Assembly: GCA_963737425.1 (NCBI GenBank)
Contig: CAVTSX010000008.1
Coordinates: 186,001 to 250,000, forward strand
Length of the DNA stretch: 64,000 nucleotides
Direction: 5' to 3'
Source: DASXRA01 sp963737425
GTDB taxonomy: Bacteria > Actinomycetota > Actinomycetes > Mycobacteriales > Jatrophihabitantaceae
Shown in pieces: positions 24,605 through 33,307 of the stretch (its first letter is position 1; each line of letters starts with the position of its first letter). The notes below the pieces were generated by a model. The model ran no database searches. It was given only the letters and a program-made list of their open reading frames with translations, and was not told the origin of the DNA. The position numbers and the translations under genes are program-made.

Positions 24605-26308
24605 ATGGGTGATATCACACGTCGACGGTTCATCGGCTACAGCGCGGGCGTGGGCGCTGCACTCGCCTTGCCGTGGACGCTCGGAACGCCGGTTGCGTCG
24701 GCGGCCGTGGGCGGCAAGCTGGCGAAGTATGTCCAGCCGTTGCCGGTGCCGGGAGCGGGGCTCGTCGTCGCAGCGCCGAGCGCTCCGAACACTTACGCAT
24801 TTACCCAGACGGAGATCGCGCGGCAGTTGCACCCGCAGCTGCCACCGACGCCGCTGTGGGCCTACGACGACGGGTCCGGGCTCGCGGGGCAGGCGGGCTC
24901 GCTCGGGATCGTCGTTGTCGCGCAGAGCGGCACGCCCGTGGACATGAGCTTCACTAACGACCTGCCCGCAACATTCCCGAGTTGGCTGCCGGTCGATACG
25001 CGTCTCACGGCGTCCTTCGACGACACCGTGCGGGTGATGACCCACCTGCACGGAGGGTTCGTTGCGGCTGACAGCGACGGCAATCCCGCCGTCACACCGC
25101 TCGGCTTCGTCCGCACGGAGACGCAGAAGGTTCACTACACGAACCAACTGCCGCAGATGCCGGCGTCGCTGCTCTGGTTCCACGACCACGGCCTGGGCTC
25201 GACCCGGCTGGGCGTGTTCGCCGGCCTCGCCGCGGCCTACGTCCTGCGCGACGAGCATGACACCGGCGCCGAGCCGAATCCGATCGGCATTCCCGGCGGC
25301 GCGTACGAGATTCCGCTGGTGATCCAGGACCGTCAGTTCAACCCGGACGGGACCCTGTTGTACCCGGTATCTGCCTTCCCGGGTGTGCCGTGGATCGGTG
25401 AGTACTTCGGCGACGTGATGCTGGTTAACGGCAAGGTGTGGCCATTCCTGAACGTGGAGCCGCGCATGTACCGGTTCCGGGTGCTCAACGGCTGCAACGC
25501 CCGCATCCTCAACCTCAACCTCGGCGGGGCGCCACTGTGGCAGATCGGCGCCGAGGGTGGCATGTGCGATAAGCCGGTGCCGGTGAAGCAGATTGTGCTG
25601 GCGCCCGCGGAGCGGGCTGACCTGGTCATCGACTTCAGCAAGATGGCCGGCCGAACCCTCACCGTGGGCAACAGCAAACCACCGAAACCAGTTTCGACAC
25701 CTGCCCCGTCGCTGGCGCAGGTGATGCAGATCCGGGTCGGGACCACCGTCACCCAGTCGGGCCCGACAACGATCCCGGCCAGACTGCCCGGCCGCGCCGC
25801 CATCTTGCCTGCTCCCGGACGGAACCGCACGCGCTACATCACGCTCAACGAGATCAGTGCAGAAACCGAAGATTGGTTCCTCGACCTCAACGGCCTTCGC
25901 TTCGACGCGCCGATCACCGAGAACCCGAAGGTAGGCACCATCGAGGACTGGGTGTACGTCAACCTCACTGGCGATACGCACCCGATGCACTCGCACCTGG
26001 TTACCTTCCAGGTCGTCGGGCGCACCCCCTTCGACGCGCAGGCCTACGAGAACAAGTACGGCGGACCAACCGGTGTGCCCGGCGGCATCGACCCGACACC
26101 GTTCATCACCGGACCGGAGCAGCCGCCCGAGGCGACTGAACGCGGCTTCAAGGACACGGTCAAGGCGAACCCCGGCTACCTGACGAAAATCCGCGCCAAG
26201 TACGAGCTGCCGGACGGGGTGACCGCGCCGCAGACCTACGTCTACCACTGTCACATCGTCGAACACGAGGACAACGACATGATGCGCCCGTACACTGTCG
26301 AGCCTTGA
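24605..26308 (+). CDS. Secreted multicopper oxidase, CotA/bilirubin-oxidase type
   Basis: A 567-residue Tat-exported oxidase (TRRRFIGYSAGVGAALALP). Three cupredoxin domains carry the four Cu-binding motifs: MTHLHGGF, WFHDHGLGSTRLG, HPMHSHL and the terminal YHCHIVEHEDNDMM that binds the type 1 copper with Met as axial ligand. It oxidises phenols, bilirubin-like molecules or metals, reducing O2 to water. ATG at 24605 has GGAG 9 nt upstream; ATG at 24596 is nearly flush with it. No copper-chaperone gene is adjacent. Confidence 0.9.
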   Translation: MGDITRRRFIGYSAGVGAALALPWTLGTPVASAAVGGKLAKYVQPLPVPGAGLVVAAPSAPNTYAFTQTEIARQLHPQLPPTPLWAYDDGSGLAGQAGSLGIVVVAQSGTPVDMSFTNDLPATFPSWLPVDTRLTASFDDTVRVMTHLHGGFVAADSDGNPAVTPLGFVRTETQKVHYTNQLPQMPASLLWFHDHGLGSTRLGVFAGLAAAYVLRDEHDTGAEPNPIGIPGGAYEIPLVIQDRQFNPDGTLLYPVSAFPGVPWIGEYFGDVMLVNGKVWPFLNVEPRMYRFRVLNGCNARILNLNLGGAPLWQIGAEGGMCDKPVPVKQIVLAPAERADLVIDFSKMAGRTLTVGNSKPPKPVSTPAPSLAQVMQIRVGTTVTQSGPTTIPARLPGRAAILPAPGRNRTRYITLNEISAETEDWFLDLNGLRFDAPITENPKVGTIEDWVYVNLTGDTHPMHSHLVTFQVVGRTPFDAQAYENKYGGPTGVPGGIDPTPFITGPEQPPEATERGFKDTVKANPGYLTKIRAKYELPDGVTAPQTYVYHCHIVEHEDNDMMRPYTVEP

Positions 26309-26595
26309 CCCGCTGACGGCGAGGGGGCACCTCCGGGACGGGCTTAAACCCTGCCCGTCTTCGAGATAACGGATCGACTTGCGCCATTACGGTGGTGCCG
26401 AATTTCCGCTGGCTGATCATCCAGCAGATATCGGCTGGATCGACTACGGGAAATCGATCCTCTACGTGACGATCTGTGTGCCGCAATCATTCCCGCACAC
26501 GGCAGGCACCGGACAGGCCTGCCCGGTCTGTTATGCGTGGCAGCAATGAGTAGTGGGCTGCGTCCGCCGGCAGGTATCTCTGGACGCAGATCGGA

Positions 26596-28416
26596 TCAGC
26601 TGGTGGCACGGTCTTGCGCGAGCCTGTCCAGTAGGGCGTGGTATTCGTCCCATAGCGGTGCGGGCAGGTGGGCGCCAAAGGTGGCGAGGTGGTCTTTGAT
26701 GAGCGCCGCCTCGTGGACCCATAGGTGGGGGTCGATGGTGAGCAGGCGGTGCCGGCGCCGGTCGTCGAGGTCCATCCCGCTCACGTCGAAGGACTCGCGT
26801 GTCGGTAGGTTGCCGATCGCGCTGGGCACTGCGGTGGCTTGGCCGTCGAGGCGTTCGATGATCCATTTCAGCACGCGGCTGTTCTCGCCGTATCCCGGCC
26901 ATAGCCAGCCGCCGTCGGTGTCCTTGCCGAACCAGTTGACGTAGTAGATGCGTGGCAGTTTTGCGGGGTCAGCGTGGGCGCCGATCTGCAACCAGTGCCC
27001 GAAGTAGTCGCCCATGTTGTAGCCGCAGAAGGGCAGCATTGCGAACGGGTCGTAGCGCAGCTCGCCGACGTGCCCCTCGGCCGCGGCGGTCTTCTCCGAC
27101 GCGACGCATGCGCCGAGAAAGACACCGTGCGCCCAGGAGAGTGACTCCACGACCAGTGGTACTGCGCTCGCGCGGCGCCCACCGAACAGGATCGCTGCGA
27201 TCGGCACGCCGGCGGGGTCCTGCCACTCCGGCGCGATGATCGGGCACTGCGCCGCCGGCGTGGTGAACCGCGAGTTGGGGTGTGCCGCGGGCTCGGTGGA
27301 GCTCGGCGTCCAGTCGCTGCCCTTCCAATCGGTCAGGTGCGGCGGCGGCTGGTCGGTCAGTCCTTCCCACCACACGTCGTCGTCGTCGGTCCGGGCGACG
27401 TTGGTGAAGATGCTGTTCGCGTGCAGGGTGCGTACAGCGTTCAGGTTTGTGGACTCGCCGGTTCCGGGCGCGACGCCGAAGAAACCGGCCTCGGGGTTGA
27501 TGGCGTAGAGCCGTCCGTCCGCGCCGAATCGCATCCAGGCGATGTCATCGCCGATCGTTTCGACCTTCCAGCCCGGGATGGTGGGCTGCAGCATGGCCAG
27601 GTTCGTCTTGCCGCACGCAGAGGGAAAGGCCGCCGTCACATAGCGGGGCTCGCCGTGCGGCGGCGTCAGTTTGAGAATGAGCATGTGCTCGGCGAGCCAG
27701 CCCTCGTCGCGGGCCATGACCGAAGCAATGCGCAGGGCGTAGCACTTCTTGCCGAGCAATGCGTTGCCGCCGTACCCGGATCCGAAGGACCAGATCTCCC
27801 GCGTCTCGGGGAAGTGTGAGATGTACTTGGTGCGGTTGCACGGCCATGCCACGTCTTTCTCACCCGGCGTGAGCGGTGCGCCGAGGGAGTGCACTGCGGG
27901 CACGAATGACCCGCGCTGCTCGATCAGGCGCAGCGCGTCGGTGCCCATTCGGGTCATGATGCGCATCGACACCGCGACGTAGGCGGAGTCGGTAATCTCG
28001 ACCCCTACTTGCGAGATCTCGCCGCCCAGCGGGCCCATGCAGAAGGGCACCACGTACATCGTGCGCCCGCGCATGCTGCCGTCGAATAGGCCAGCGAGGA
28101 TGGCGCGCATCTCCTTGGGCGGCATCCAATTGTTGGTCGGGCCGGCGTCCGGCTCGCGCTCTGAGCAGATGAACGTGCGGTCTTCGACCCGCGCCACATC
28201 GTCGGGGTCGGAGCACGCGGCGAAGCTGTTGGGACGCTTGTCCGGATTGATCTGGCGGAGGGTGCCGCGCCCGACCAACAGTCCGGTAAGGCGCTGCCAC
28301 TCTGCCTCCGATCCGTCGCACCACTCGACCTGGTCCGGCTTGGTCAGCGTGGCCACCTCGGTAACCCACCGGACGAGCTCGATGTTCGTAGTGGGCGCGT
28401 GCTGCAGATTGGTCAT
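26596..28416 (-). CDS. pckG: Phosphoenolpyruvate carboxykinase (GTP)
   Basis: A 606-residue GTP-dependent PEPCK. It converts oxaloacetate and GTP to PEP and CO2, the first step of gluconeogenesis, in the cytoplasm. The P-loop with the reactive cysteine is FPSACGKTNLAML; other family signatures are YVVPFCMGPLGGE, EGLTDQPPPHLTDW and NWFGKDTDGGWLWPGYGEN. Full length; ATG with AAGGAG upstream. It stands alone on the minus strand between a multicopper oxidase and an hsp20 operon. Confidence 0.98.
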   Translation of the reverse strand: MTNLQHAPTTNIELVRWVTEVATLTKPDQVEWCDGSEAEWQRLTGLLVGRGTLRQINPDKRPNSFAACSDPDDVARVEDRTFICSEREPDAGPTNNWMPPKEMRAILAGLFDGSMRGRTMYVVPFCMGPLGGEISQVGVEITDSAYVAVSMRIMTRMGTDALRLIEQRGSFVPAVHSLGAPLTPGEKDVAWPCNRTKYISHFPETREIWSFGSGYGGNALLGKKCYALRIASVMARDEGWLAEHMLILKLTPPHGEPRYVTAAFPSACGKTNLAMLQPTIPGWKVETIGDDIAWMRFGADGRLYAINPEAGFFGVAPGTGESTNLNAVRTLHANSIFTNVARTDDDDVWWEGLTDQPPPHLTDWKGSDWTPSSTEPAAHPNSRFTTPAAQCPIIAPEWQDPAGVPIAAILFGGRRASAVPLVVESLSWAHGVFLGACVASEKTAAAEGHVGELRYDPFAMLPFCGYNMGDYFGHWLQIGAHADPAKLPRIYYVNWFGKDTDGGWLWPGYGENSRVLKWIIERLDGQATAVPSAIGNLPTRESFDVSGMDLDDRRRHRLLTIDPHLWVHEAALIKDHLATFGAHLPAPLWDEYHALLDRLAQDRATS

Positions 28417-28618
28417 GTCCGACTCCTTCTTGCTAACTGGCGACGAGCCGTCTCCGACTCCATGACACAGCCGCTCGCAGATCGAATCCAGGGACCTTCG
28501 CCTCGTTCGACTGGACGAGACTTACATTCATCAGGGGCGCGCGAGGGTTTCTCGGCGAGACACCCGCGGAGTGCCCGTGGTCAACGGAGCGAGCTTGCAG
28601 ATCGTCCGGGCCACCCAA

Positions 28619-28638
28619 GGGACCCGACGTCGGGTCCC
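28619..28638. promoter_or_regulatory. Perfect 20-bp palindrome upstream of pckG
   Basis: GGGACCCGACGTCGGGTCCC is completely self-complementary. It lies between the end of the hsp20 operon (stop at 28707) and pckG (start 28416), both leftward. It could be an operator for pckG or a strong hairpin ending the upstream transcript; there is no U-tract. The rest of 28417-28706 shows no gene. Confidence 0.5.
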
Positions 28639-28706
28639 GGATGCCGGGAAGGTGCCCCTCCCGTGCACTACGGCAGAACGAGCCCCGGCGGGTTCCCTTC
28701 TGGGCG

Positions 28707-29006
28707 TTAGCGGCCGGTGGCGGATCGTCGGCCGCGGTCGCTGAGTGCGGTGCCGCTGACGGAGGTCCACGCGGTGGGCGCGAAAGCGCTGAGCAGGTGG
28801 TCGCTGTCTTCGAAGCGGAGTACCAGGATTCCGGCTTCGGCGAATTCGAAGCCGACGCCGCCGAGTCCGTCCTCGACGTGGTAGGAGTGCAGGGATCCGT
28901 CGGGGAATGTGACGGTCACGAAGTGGGGTTCGAGGTGCGCGTCGGCGGGCAGTTCCTGGTATTCGTCGACCTCGCCGTTGCGGCGATGCACGATGTGTCT
29001 GGCCAT
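28707..29006 (-). CDS. Hypothetical protein co-transcribed with hsp20
   Basis: A 99-residue protein beginning MARHIVHRRNGEVDEYQELP, with a beta-rich middle (PHFVTVTFPDGSLHSYHVE, AGILVLRFED). I do not recognise the family. It starts 10 bp after the Hsp20 stop, so it is probably in that operon and stress-induced. ATG at 29006 has only a weak GAGCGAGA upstream; the longer frame overlaps hsp20 and is unlikely. Confidence 0.6.
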   Translation of the reverse strand: MARHIVHRRNGEVDEYQELPADAHLEPHFVTVTFPDGSLHSYHVEDGLGGVGFEFAEAGILVLRFEDSDHLLSAFAPTAWTSVSGTALSDRGRRSATGR

Positions 29007-29016
29007 CGGGTCTCGC

Positions 29017-29442
29017 TCAGGGGGTGATCTGGCCGCGGTCGGCGTCGGCGTTCGTGATCGCGATCTTGTGCGGCTTGGCCTTTTCCGCGACCGGGATGCG
29101 CAGCATGAGAACGCCGGCGGTGTAACTGGCCCGAATCCGGCCGGTGTCGAGGGTGTCACCGAGTATCAACTGTCGGCTGAACACCCCACGAGGGCGCTCG
29201 GCGGCAATCATTTCGGTGTCGTCCCCGGTTGAGGGGCGACGCTCGGCCCGGACGGTGAGCACGTTGCGCTGCACGTCGAGGTCCACCGTGTCCGGGTCCA
29301 CCCCCGGCAGGTCGAATTCCACCACGATCTGCTCGCCGTCGCGCCAGGCATCCATGGGCATCGCCGCCGGACGCGCCGTCGTGCCCAACAGTTGTTGGGC
29401 GAGTCGGTCGAAGTCGCGGAACGGATCGGTGCGTACCAGCAT
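29017..29442 (-). CDS. Hsp20/alpha-crystallin family small heat-shock protein
   Basis: A 141-residue holdase chaperone that keeps unfolding proteins soluble. The alpha-crystallin domain runs from DGEQIVVEFDLPGVDPDTVD through NVLTVRAERRP to the terminal strand ASYTAGVLMLRIPVAEKAKP, with a short FRDFDRLAQQLLG N-terminus. ATG at 29442 has GGTGAG upstream and fits family length; the longer frame overlaps the TetR leader. No HspR (HAIR) element is visible. Confidence 0.92.
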   Translation of the reverse strand: MLVRTDPFRDFDRLAQQLLGTTARPAAMPMDAWRDGEQIVVEFDLPGVDPDTVDLDVQRNVLTVRAERRPSTGDDTEMIAAERPRGVFSRQLILGDTLDTGRIRASYTAGVLMLRIPVAEKAKPHKIAITNADADRGQITP

Positions 29443-29725
29443 CGTTCTCACCTGCCCCTGGGCCACCTCCACCGCATTGAAGGATGCGGGGGATCGTCCC
29501 GTACCGCCGGCCGGGTTTCGCGTGATGTGTCGTCCACCCTCGCGTCCCAGCCGGAAGCACGCCCTTCTGCCGGCGCCAGGCGGCCTTACCGGAGCGGGTG
29601 CTAGTCGTCTCGGCGACTGTCGATTGATCACGCTGTGGCTTTACGGCTGCAGCACGCCGACATCCCCGACGGTACGCTGCTGGGTGGACGCCCGTCCAGT
29701 AACGAGTCAGGATTGGAGACCACCC

Positions 29726-30295
29726 TTGCCTGGTCCGCGAAACCGACGCGACGTGCTCCTCGCCGCGGCGCTGGACGGTTTCGCCCACCGCGGCTACGAC
29801 GGCACCACCGTCGCCGAACTGGCCGCCGCCACCGGAATGAGCAAGGCTGCGGTCAGCTACCACTTCCCGACCAAGAACGACCTGCTGCACACGCTGGCCG
29901 ATCCGCTGCTCGACGACCTAGACAGCCTCATCGAACGCCATCCGCGCGCGCCCACATGGCCCGACGGCGTGCGAGCGCTGCTCGAGGACTACCTGATCAC
30001 GCTGACCGAACATCACCAGGTAGCCGCATGGCTCGACAGCGACAAGGCCGTTCTCAACCACCCCGAGATCGGCGCCCGGCTACACCGCAACGCCAACCGC
30101 ATACGCAAGGCAATCACCGGCTCCCCCAAGGACGGCACAGTGGCAGCCGCCCGCGCAACGGCAGCCCTCGGATCGCTATGGCGCCCCGTCCGCGCCCTGA
30201 CCGCAGCACAACTCGCCGCCCACCGCGACGCCCTCATCCACACCGCCATGGCCGGCTGCGCACCGATCCACACCAGCCCCGAGACACCGACCTGA
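29726..30295 (+). CDS. TetR-family transcriptional regulator
   Basis: A 189-residue repressor with N-terminal DNA-binding helices (RRDVLLAAALDGFAHRGYDG, then TTVAELAAATGMSKAAVSYH) and a helical ligand domain. TTG at 29726 is the likely start: GGAGA lies 6-7 nt upstream and the protein then begins LPGPRNRR. Divergent from hsp20 across 283 bp in which I see no clear palindrome. Ligand and targets unknown. Confidence 0.88.
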   Translation: MPGPRNRRDVLLAAALDGFAHRGYDGTTVAELAAATGMSKAAVSYHFPTKNDLLHTLADPLLDDLDSLIERHPRAPTWPDGVRALLEDYLITLTEHHQVAAWLDSDKAVLNHPEIGARLHRNANRIRKAITGSPKDGTVAAARATAALGSLWRPVRALTAAQLAAHRDALIHTAMAGCAPIHTSPETPT

Positions 30296-30510
30296 CCGCA
30301 CATGCCCGGCCCATCTCGCACTCGATGCGACACGCGCTCATGCCCGAACCGCCCGTAGGCACGGCTGCGTCGACTTCTGCAACCCCACAGGCCGCTGGAT
30401 GTACTGGATGTATCTGTACCGCCCAGTCGATCGGCACGCGTAGGTCGTCGACGGAGGTACATCGCTGCGGCGCGCCAGAGCCCCCGAATTCTGGGCATCC
30501 CCGGCAGGGC

Positions 30511-30556
30511 GCCCCCGGCAGGACTCGAACCTGCGACGGCCGGGCCTAGGAGCTCT
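30511..30556 (-). other. tRNA 3'-half-like fragment (possible attachment site)
   Basis: On the minus strand, GCAGGTTCGAGTCCTGC is a perfect tRNA T-arm (5-bp stem, TTCGAGT loop). It is followed by CGGGGGC as an acceptor 3' strand and preceded by a stretch containing GCTCCTAGG, reminiscent of a tRNA-Arg(CCT) anticodon loop. No matching 5' acceptor strand or D-arm lies upstream, so this is not a full tRNA. 3'-half copies of tRNAs are typical attL/attR scars; no integrase is nearby. Confidence 0.5.
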
Positions 30557-30583
30557 GCCTGGTGCCTCCACGAGATCCTCTGG

Positions 30584-31030
30584 CTACCAGCCCCGTTCAC
30601 CGTCCATGAGCTCTCTGAGCACGTCCGCATGGCCGGCGTGGCGGCTGGTGTCGACCGTTACATGGGTTAGCGCCCACCGCAGCGTGTAGTCGCCCGCGAC
30701 CTGAGCACCCGAGCTGTCGAGGTCGAGTCTCTCGATGATCTGGTCACTCGCACTGCACGCGGTCTGGTAGGCGCTGACCATGCTCTCGAGGTCGTCGTCA
30801 TGCGTGACAAGCCAGTCGCCATCGGGATTGCCCGCGTGGAAGGGCATCGGAATGTCCTGCCCGCCGAGGACCACGCCGAACCAGTGCTGCTCAACAGTGG
30901 TCAGATGCTTGAGGATCCCGCCCATGGTCGTCGCCGAGGGGACCAGGTTGACACGCAACTGGCCTTCAGACAGGCTCGCTGCCTTCGCCACCACGGTCGC
31001 GCGCGCGAACCTCAACCACGCCCACTGCAT
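30584..31030 (-). CDS. DUF664/mini-DinB family protein, N-terminus disturbed
   Basis: A 148-residue DinB-like four-helix protein of the DUF664 type, thought to bind metal and act as a thiol-dependent transferase or hydrolase. Motifs: WLRFARATVVAKAASLSEGQL, TTMGGILKHLTTVEQHWF, and the late ALTHVTVDTSRHAGHADVLR giving the metal-binding histidines. The ATG at 31030 abuts AAGGAG with no spacing. A second frame (MSHHVPVVPRAEGASDS, about 31098 to 31045) has the expected N-terminal extension, so a one-base frameshift may have split the gene. Confidence 0.75.
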   Translation of the reverse strand: MQWAWLRFARATVVAKAASLSEGQLRVNLVPSATTMGGILKHLTTVEQHWFGVVLGGQDIPMPFHAGNPDGDWLVTHDDDLESMVSAYQTACSASDQIIERLDLDSSGAQVAGDYTLRWALTHVTVDTSRHAGHADVLRELMDGERGW

Positions 31031-31138
31031 CTCCTTGTCGTCGAGTCGGTGTCCGGGAATCCGACGCCCCCTCGGCGCGCGGCACGACCGGCACGTGATG
31101 TGACATTGCGTGCTCCCTTACGGAGGCGACCGGGAACC

Positions 31139-32173
31139 TCAGTCGGCCAGCTTTCGGCACAGCCAGGAGAACGCGAGTGGGTAGCGGTACTCGATGGCGC
31201 CGTGCTTTCCGTCGAACAGTTCGAAGTGAACCCGATCGTCCGGGACGCCGGCGGCCGCGACCGCTCGGCGGAAGGCAGCCGCTCCCGCGTCAAGGTGGAA
31301 CTCGTCCTTGTCGCCGGCGTCGATCCACATCGCCTTCACCGAACGCAGCGCCGTCGCGTATTCAGGCTGGGCGGCCATGACGACCGGGTCCCAGGCCAGC
31401 CAGCGGTCCCAGACCTCGGGAACGATCGCGCCGATCTCGTCGAAGGGGAGATGAACGGTCCCGTCGTCGTCAGCCGAGAAGGCTGCGGCGTAGGCGTATA
31501 TCTCGATCAGTTCGATGTCGCTGGCCTTGGTCGCGGGGATGCGCTCGCGGAAGTCGTCAAGGAACGCCTTGTAGGACCCGCCGTACTCTGCGCGTAGTTT
31601 CCGGAATCGATCGGGCAACGCGGATCGGTAGCTGGTATCGAACAAGGCATCGCCAGCATGCGTAGCGAGTGCGCCGAATACGTCCGGGCGCAGCATTGGG
31701 GTGACCATCGCGGCATAGCCGCCGCTGGACTTGCCGGTGATGGCTCGATGATCGCGGTCCGGGATGGTCCGGTAACGCGCGTCGACCCACGGCACAAGTT
31801 CGTCGCAGATGTATGAGTGGTAGCGGCCCATCGCCGGGGAGTCGAGGTACTGGCTGCCGCCGTAGGACGTCCACGCGTCGGCGTACACGACGATGGCTGG
31901 CGGCACATCGCCACTGGCGAACATCGCATCGACGAGTTCTGGAAAGGACTGCCGGAACATGGTCCGGTTGAAGAACATCCCGACGTGGCCGGTGTAGCCG
32001 GGGAACGCGAAGATCACCGGGTATCGACGCTGGGACTCCTCGTCATATCCGGGCGGCACGTAGATCGCCAGGGGTCGCACATGTGGATCGCCCAGCGGAT
32101 TGCCGCGCAGCAGCGTGCTGTCGATGACAGCATGTTCAATTCGGCCGGCGAGTTCGGCACGCCAGGGCAACAT
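31139..32173 (-). CDS. Alpha/beta-hydrolase esterase (esterase D/enterochelin-esterase-like)
   Basis: A 344-residue cytoplasmic hydrolase of the putative esterase family. Nucleophile Ser sits in ITGKSSGGYAAM; the acid is probably in DAGDKDEFHLD and the catalytic His in FDGKHGAIEYRY. GGAGG lies 7 nt before the ATG. No signal peptide. The substrate is unknown; relatives cleave S-formylglutathione, feruloyl or siderophore esters. It is followed on the same strand by the DUF664 gene. Confidence 0.85.
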   Translation of the reverse strand: MLPWRAELAGRIEHAVIDSTLLRGNPLGDPHVRPLAIYVPPGYDEESQRRYPVIFAFPGYTGHVGMFFNRTMFRQSFPELVDAMFASGDVPPAIVVYADAWTSYGGSQYLDSPAMGRYHSYICDELVPWVDARYRTIPDRDHRAITGKSSGGYAAMVTPMLRPDVFGALATHAGDALFDTSYRSALPDRFRKLRAEYGGSYKAFLDDFRERIPATKASDIELIEIYAYAAAFSADDDGTVHLPFDEIGAIVPEVWDRWLAWDPVVMAAQPEYATALRSVKAMWIDAGDKDEFHLDAGAAAFRRAVAAAGVPDDRVHFELFDGKHGAIEYRYPLAFSWLCRKLAD

Positions 32174-32244
32174 GAAAGATCCTCCAGGGTTCGGGTAACT
32201 ACTTCGATCGAGCAGACGGTCTGATTTGAGGTGAGGCGCCTCGA

Positions 32245-33210
32245 TCAGTCAGCCGGTAGGGCCGCGACATCGGCGGACTGCAACCGACTCGGTGGACTCC
32301 CGGCGGCAGGCTCGGTGCGACGCGACCTCCGGTGCTGGAGGGTGAGCGCCACGGAAGCCACGACCAAGACGGTTCCGGCGACCTCGTGCGCGGTGAGCGG
32401 TTCGGCCAGGATGGCGGCGCCGAGCAGCACGGCCACGACCGGGTTCACGTAGGCGTAGGTGGAAACGGTGGGCAACGCAAGCCGGGTCAGGGCGAATCCG
32501 TAGGCGGTGAACGCAAGCACGGACCCGGGCACGATCAGGTAGGCCAACGCGAACCACGAACCAGCGTGCACTTGCGACCAGTGGATCCGTCCAAAGTCGC
32601 CGTGAATGGCTGCGGCGACGAGCAGGATGACGCCACCGGCGAGCATCTCCAGAGCGGCGGCCAGCAGCGCCCGGCGCGGCAGCGGCACCCGTCCGGCGAG
32701 GACCGAGCCCAGGCCCCACGAGGCTGACGCGGCGAGCACGACCAGCACCCCGGACAGATGACCCGATGCCGAACTGCTGCTGGCCAGCACGACCACGCCG
32801 AGCAGTCCGATGACGAGTCCGGCGGCGGCTCGTGCCGTGGGTCGGCGCCGGTAGATCGCCCAGGCGAAGGCCACCATCCATAGCGGCACTGTCGCGACCA
32901 GCACCGCAGCAAAGCCGGAGCCGAGCGTCTGCTCGCCGATGGACAGCCCACCGTTGCCGAGCACCAGCAGCAGGAGGCCGATCAAGGCCGCAGCCACCCA
33001 CTGCTGTGCCCTCGGCTTGTCACTGCGGCGCATCTCGGCGCGGCCGGAACGTAGCGCTACCGGGTACAGCAGCAGTCCGGCGATGAGGTAGCGCAGCCCG
33101 GCCAAGGTCAACGGCGGCACGTCCCGAACGCCAACCCGGATCGCCAGATACGTCGATCCCCACACGACGTACACCACCGCCAACGCGGCCCAGCCGAGTA
33201 GGTCGGCCAT
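32245..33210 (-). CDS. EamA/DMT-family transporter
   Basis: About 321 residues with ten hydrophobic helices in two EamA repeats (VVYVVWGSTYLAIRVGV in the first; SWGLGSVLAGRVPLP and VSTYAYVNPVVAVLLGAAIL in the second), typical of drug/metabolite exporters such as amino-acid or nucleoside efflux proteins. The ATG at 33210 starts directly before helix 1; an ATG at 33288 would add 26 residues and nearly touch the divergent regulator gene, which may control it. Confidence 0.9.
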   Translation of the reverse strand: MADLLGWAALAVVYVVWGSTYLAIRVGVRDVPPLTLAGLRYLIAGLLLYPVALRSGRAEMRRSDKPRAQQWVAAALIGLLLLVLGNGGLSIGEQTLGSGFAAVLVATVPLWMVAFAWAIYRRRPTARAAAGLVIGLLGVVVLASSSSASGHLSGVLVVLAASASWGLGSVLAGRVPLPRRALLAAALEMLAGGVILLVAAAIHGDFGRIHWSQVHAGSWFALAYLIVPGSVLAFTAYGFALTRLALPTVSTYAYVNPVVAVLLGAAILAEPLTAHEVAGTVLVVASVALTLQHRRSRRTEPAAGSPPSRLQSADVAALPAD

Positions 33211-33307
33211 CCGGTTGTCGGTCCTGTCAATCGGCACAGCGCCATGTTTGCGGGGCGCAAGCCGTCGCGGCAGTGGCGGGAACGCCATCTATAGGTAGAT
33301 TCACGCC

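Noticed and set aside
30511..30600. Complete tRNA gene on the minus strand
   Set aside because: The T-arm and acceptor 3' strand are good, but no complementary 5' acceptor or D-arm lies at the right distance.
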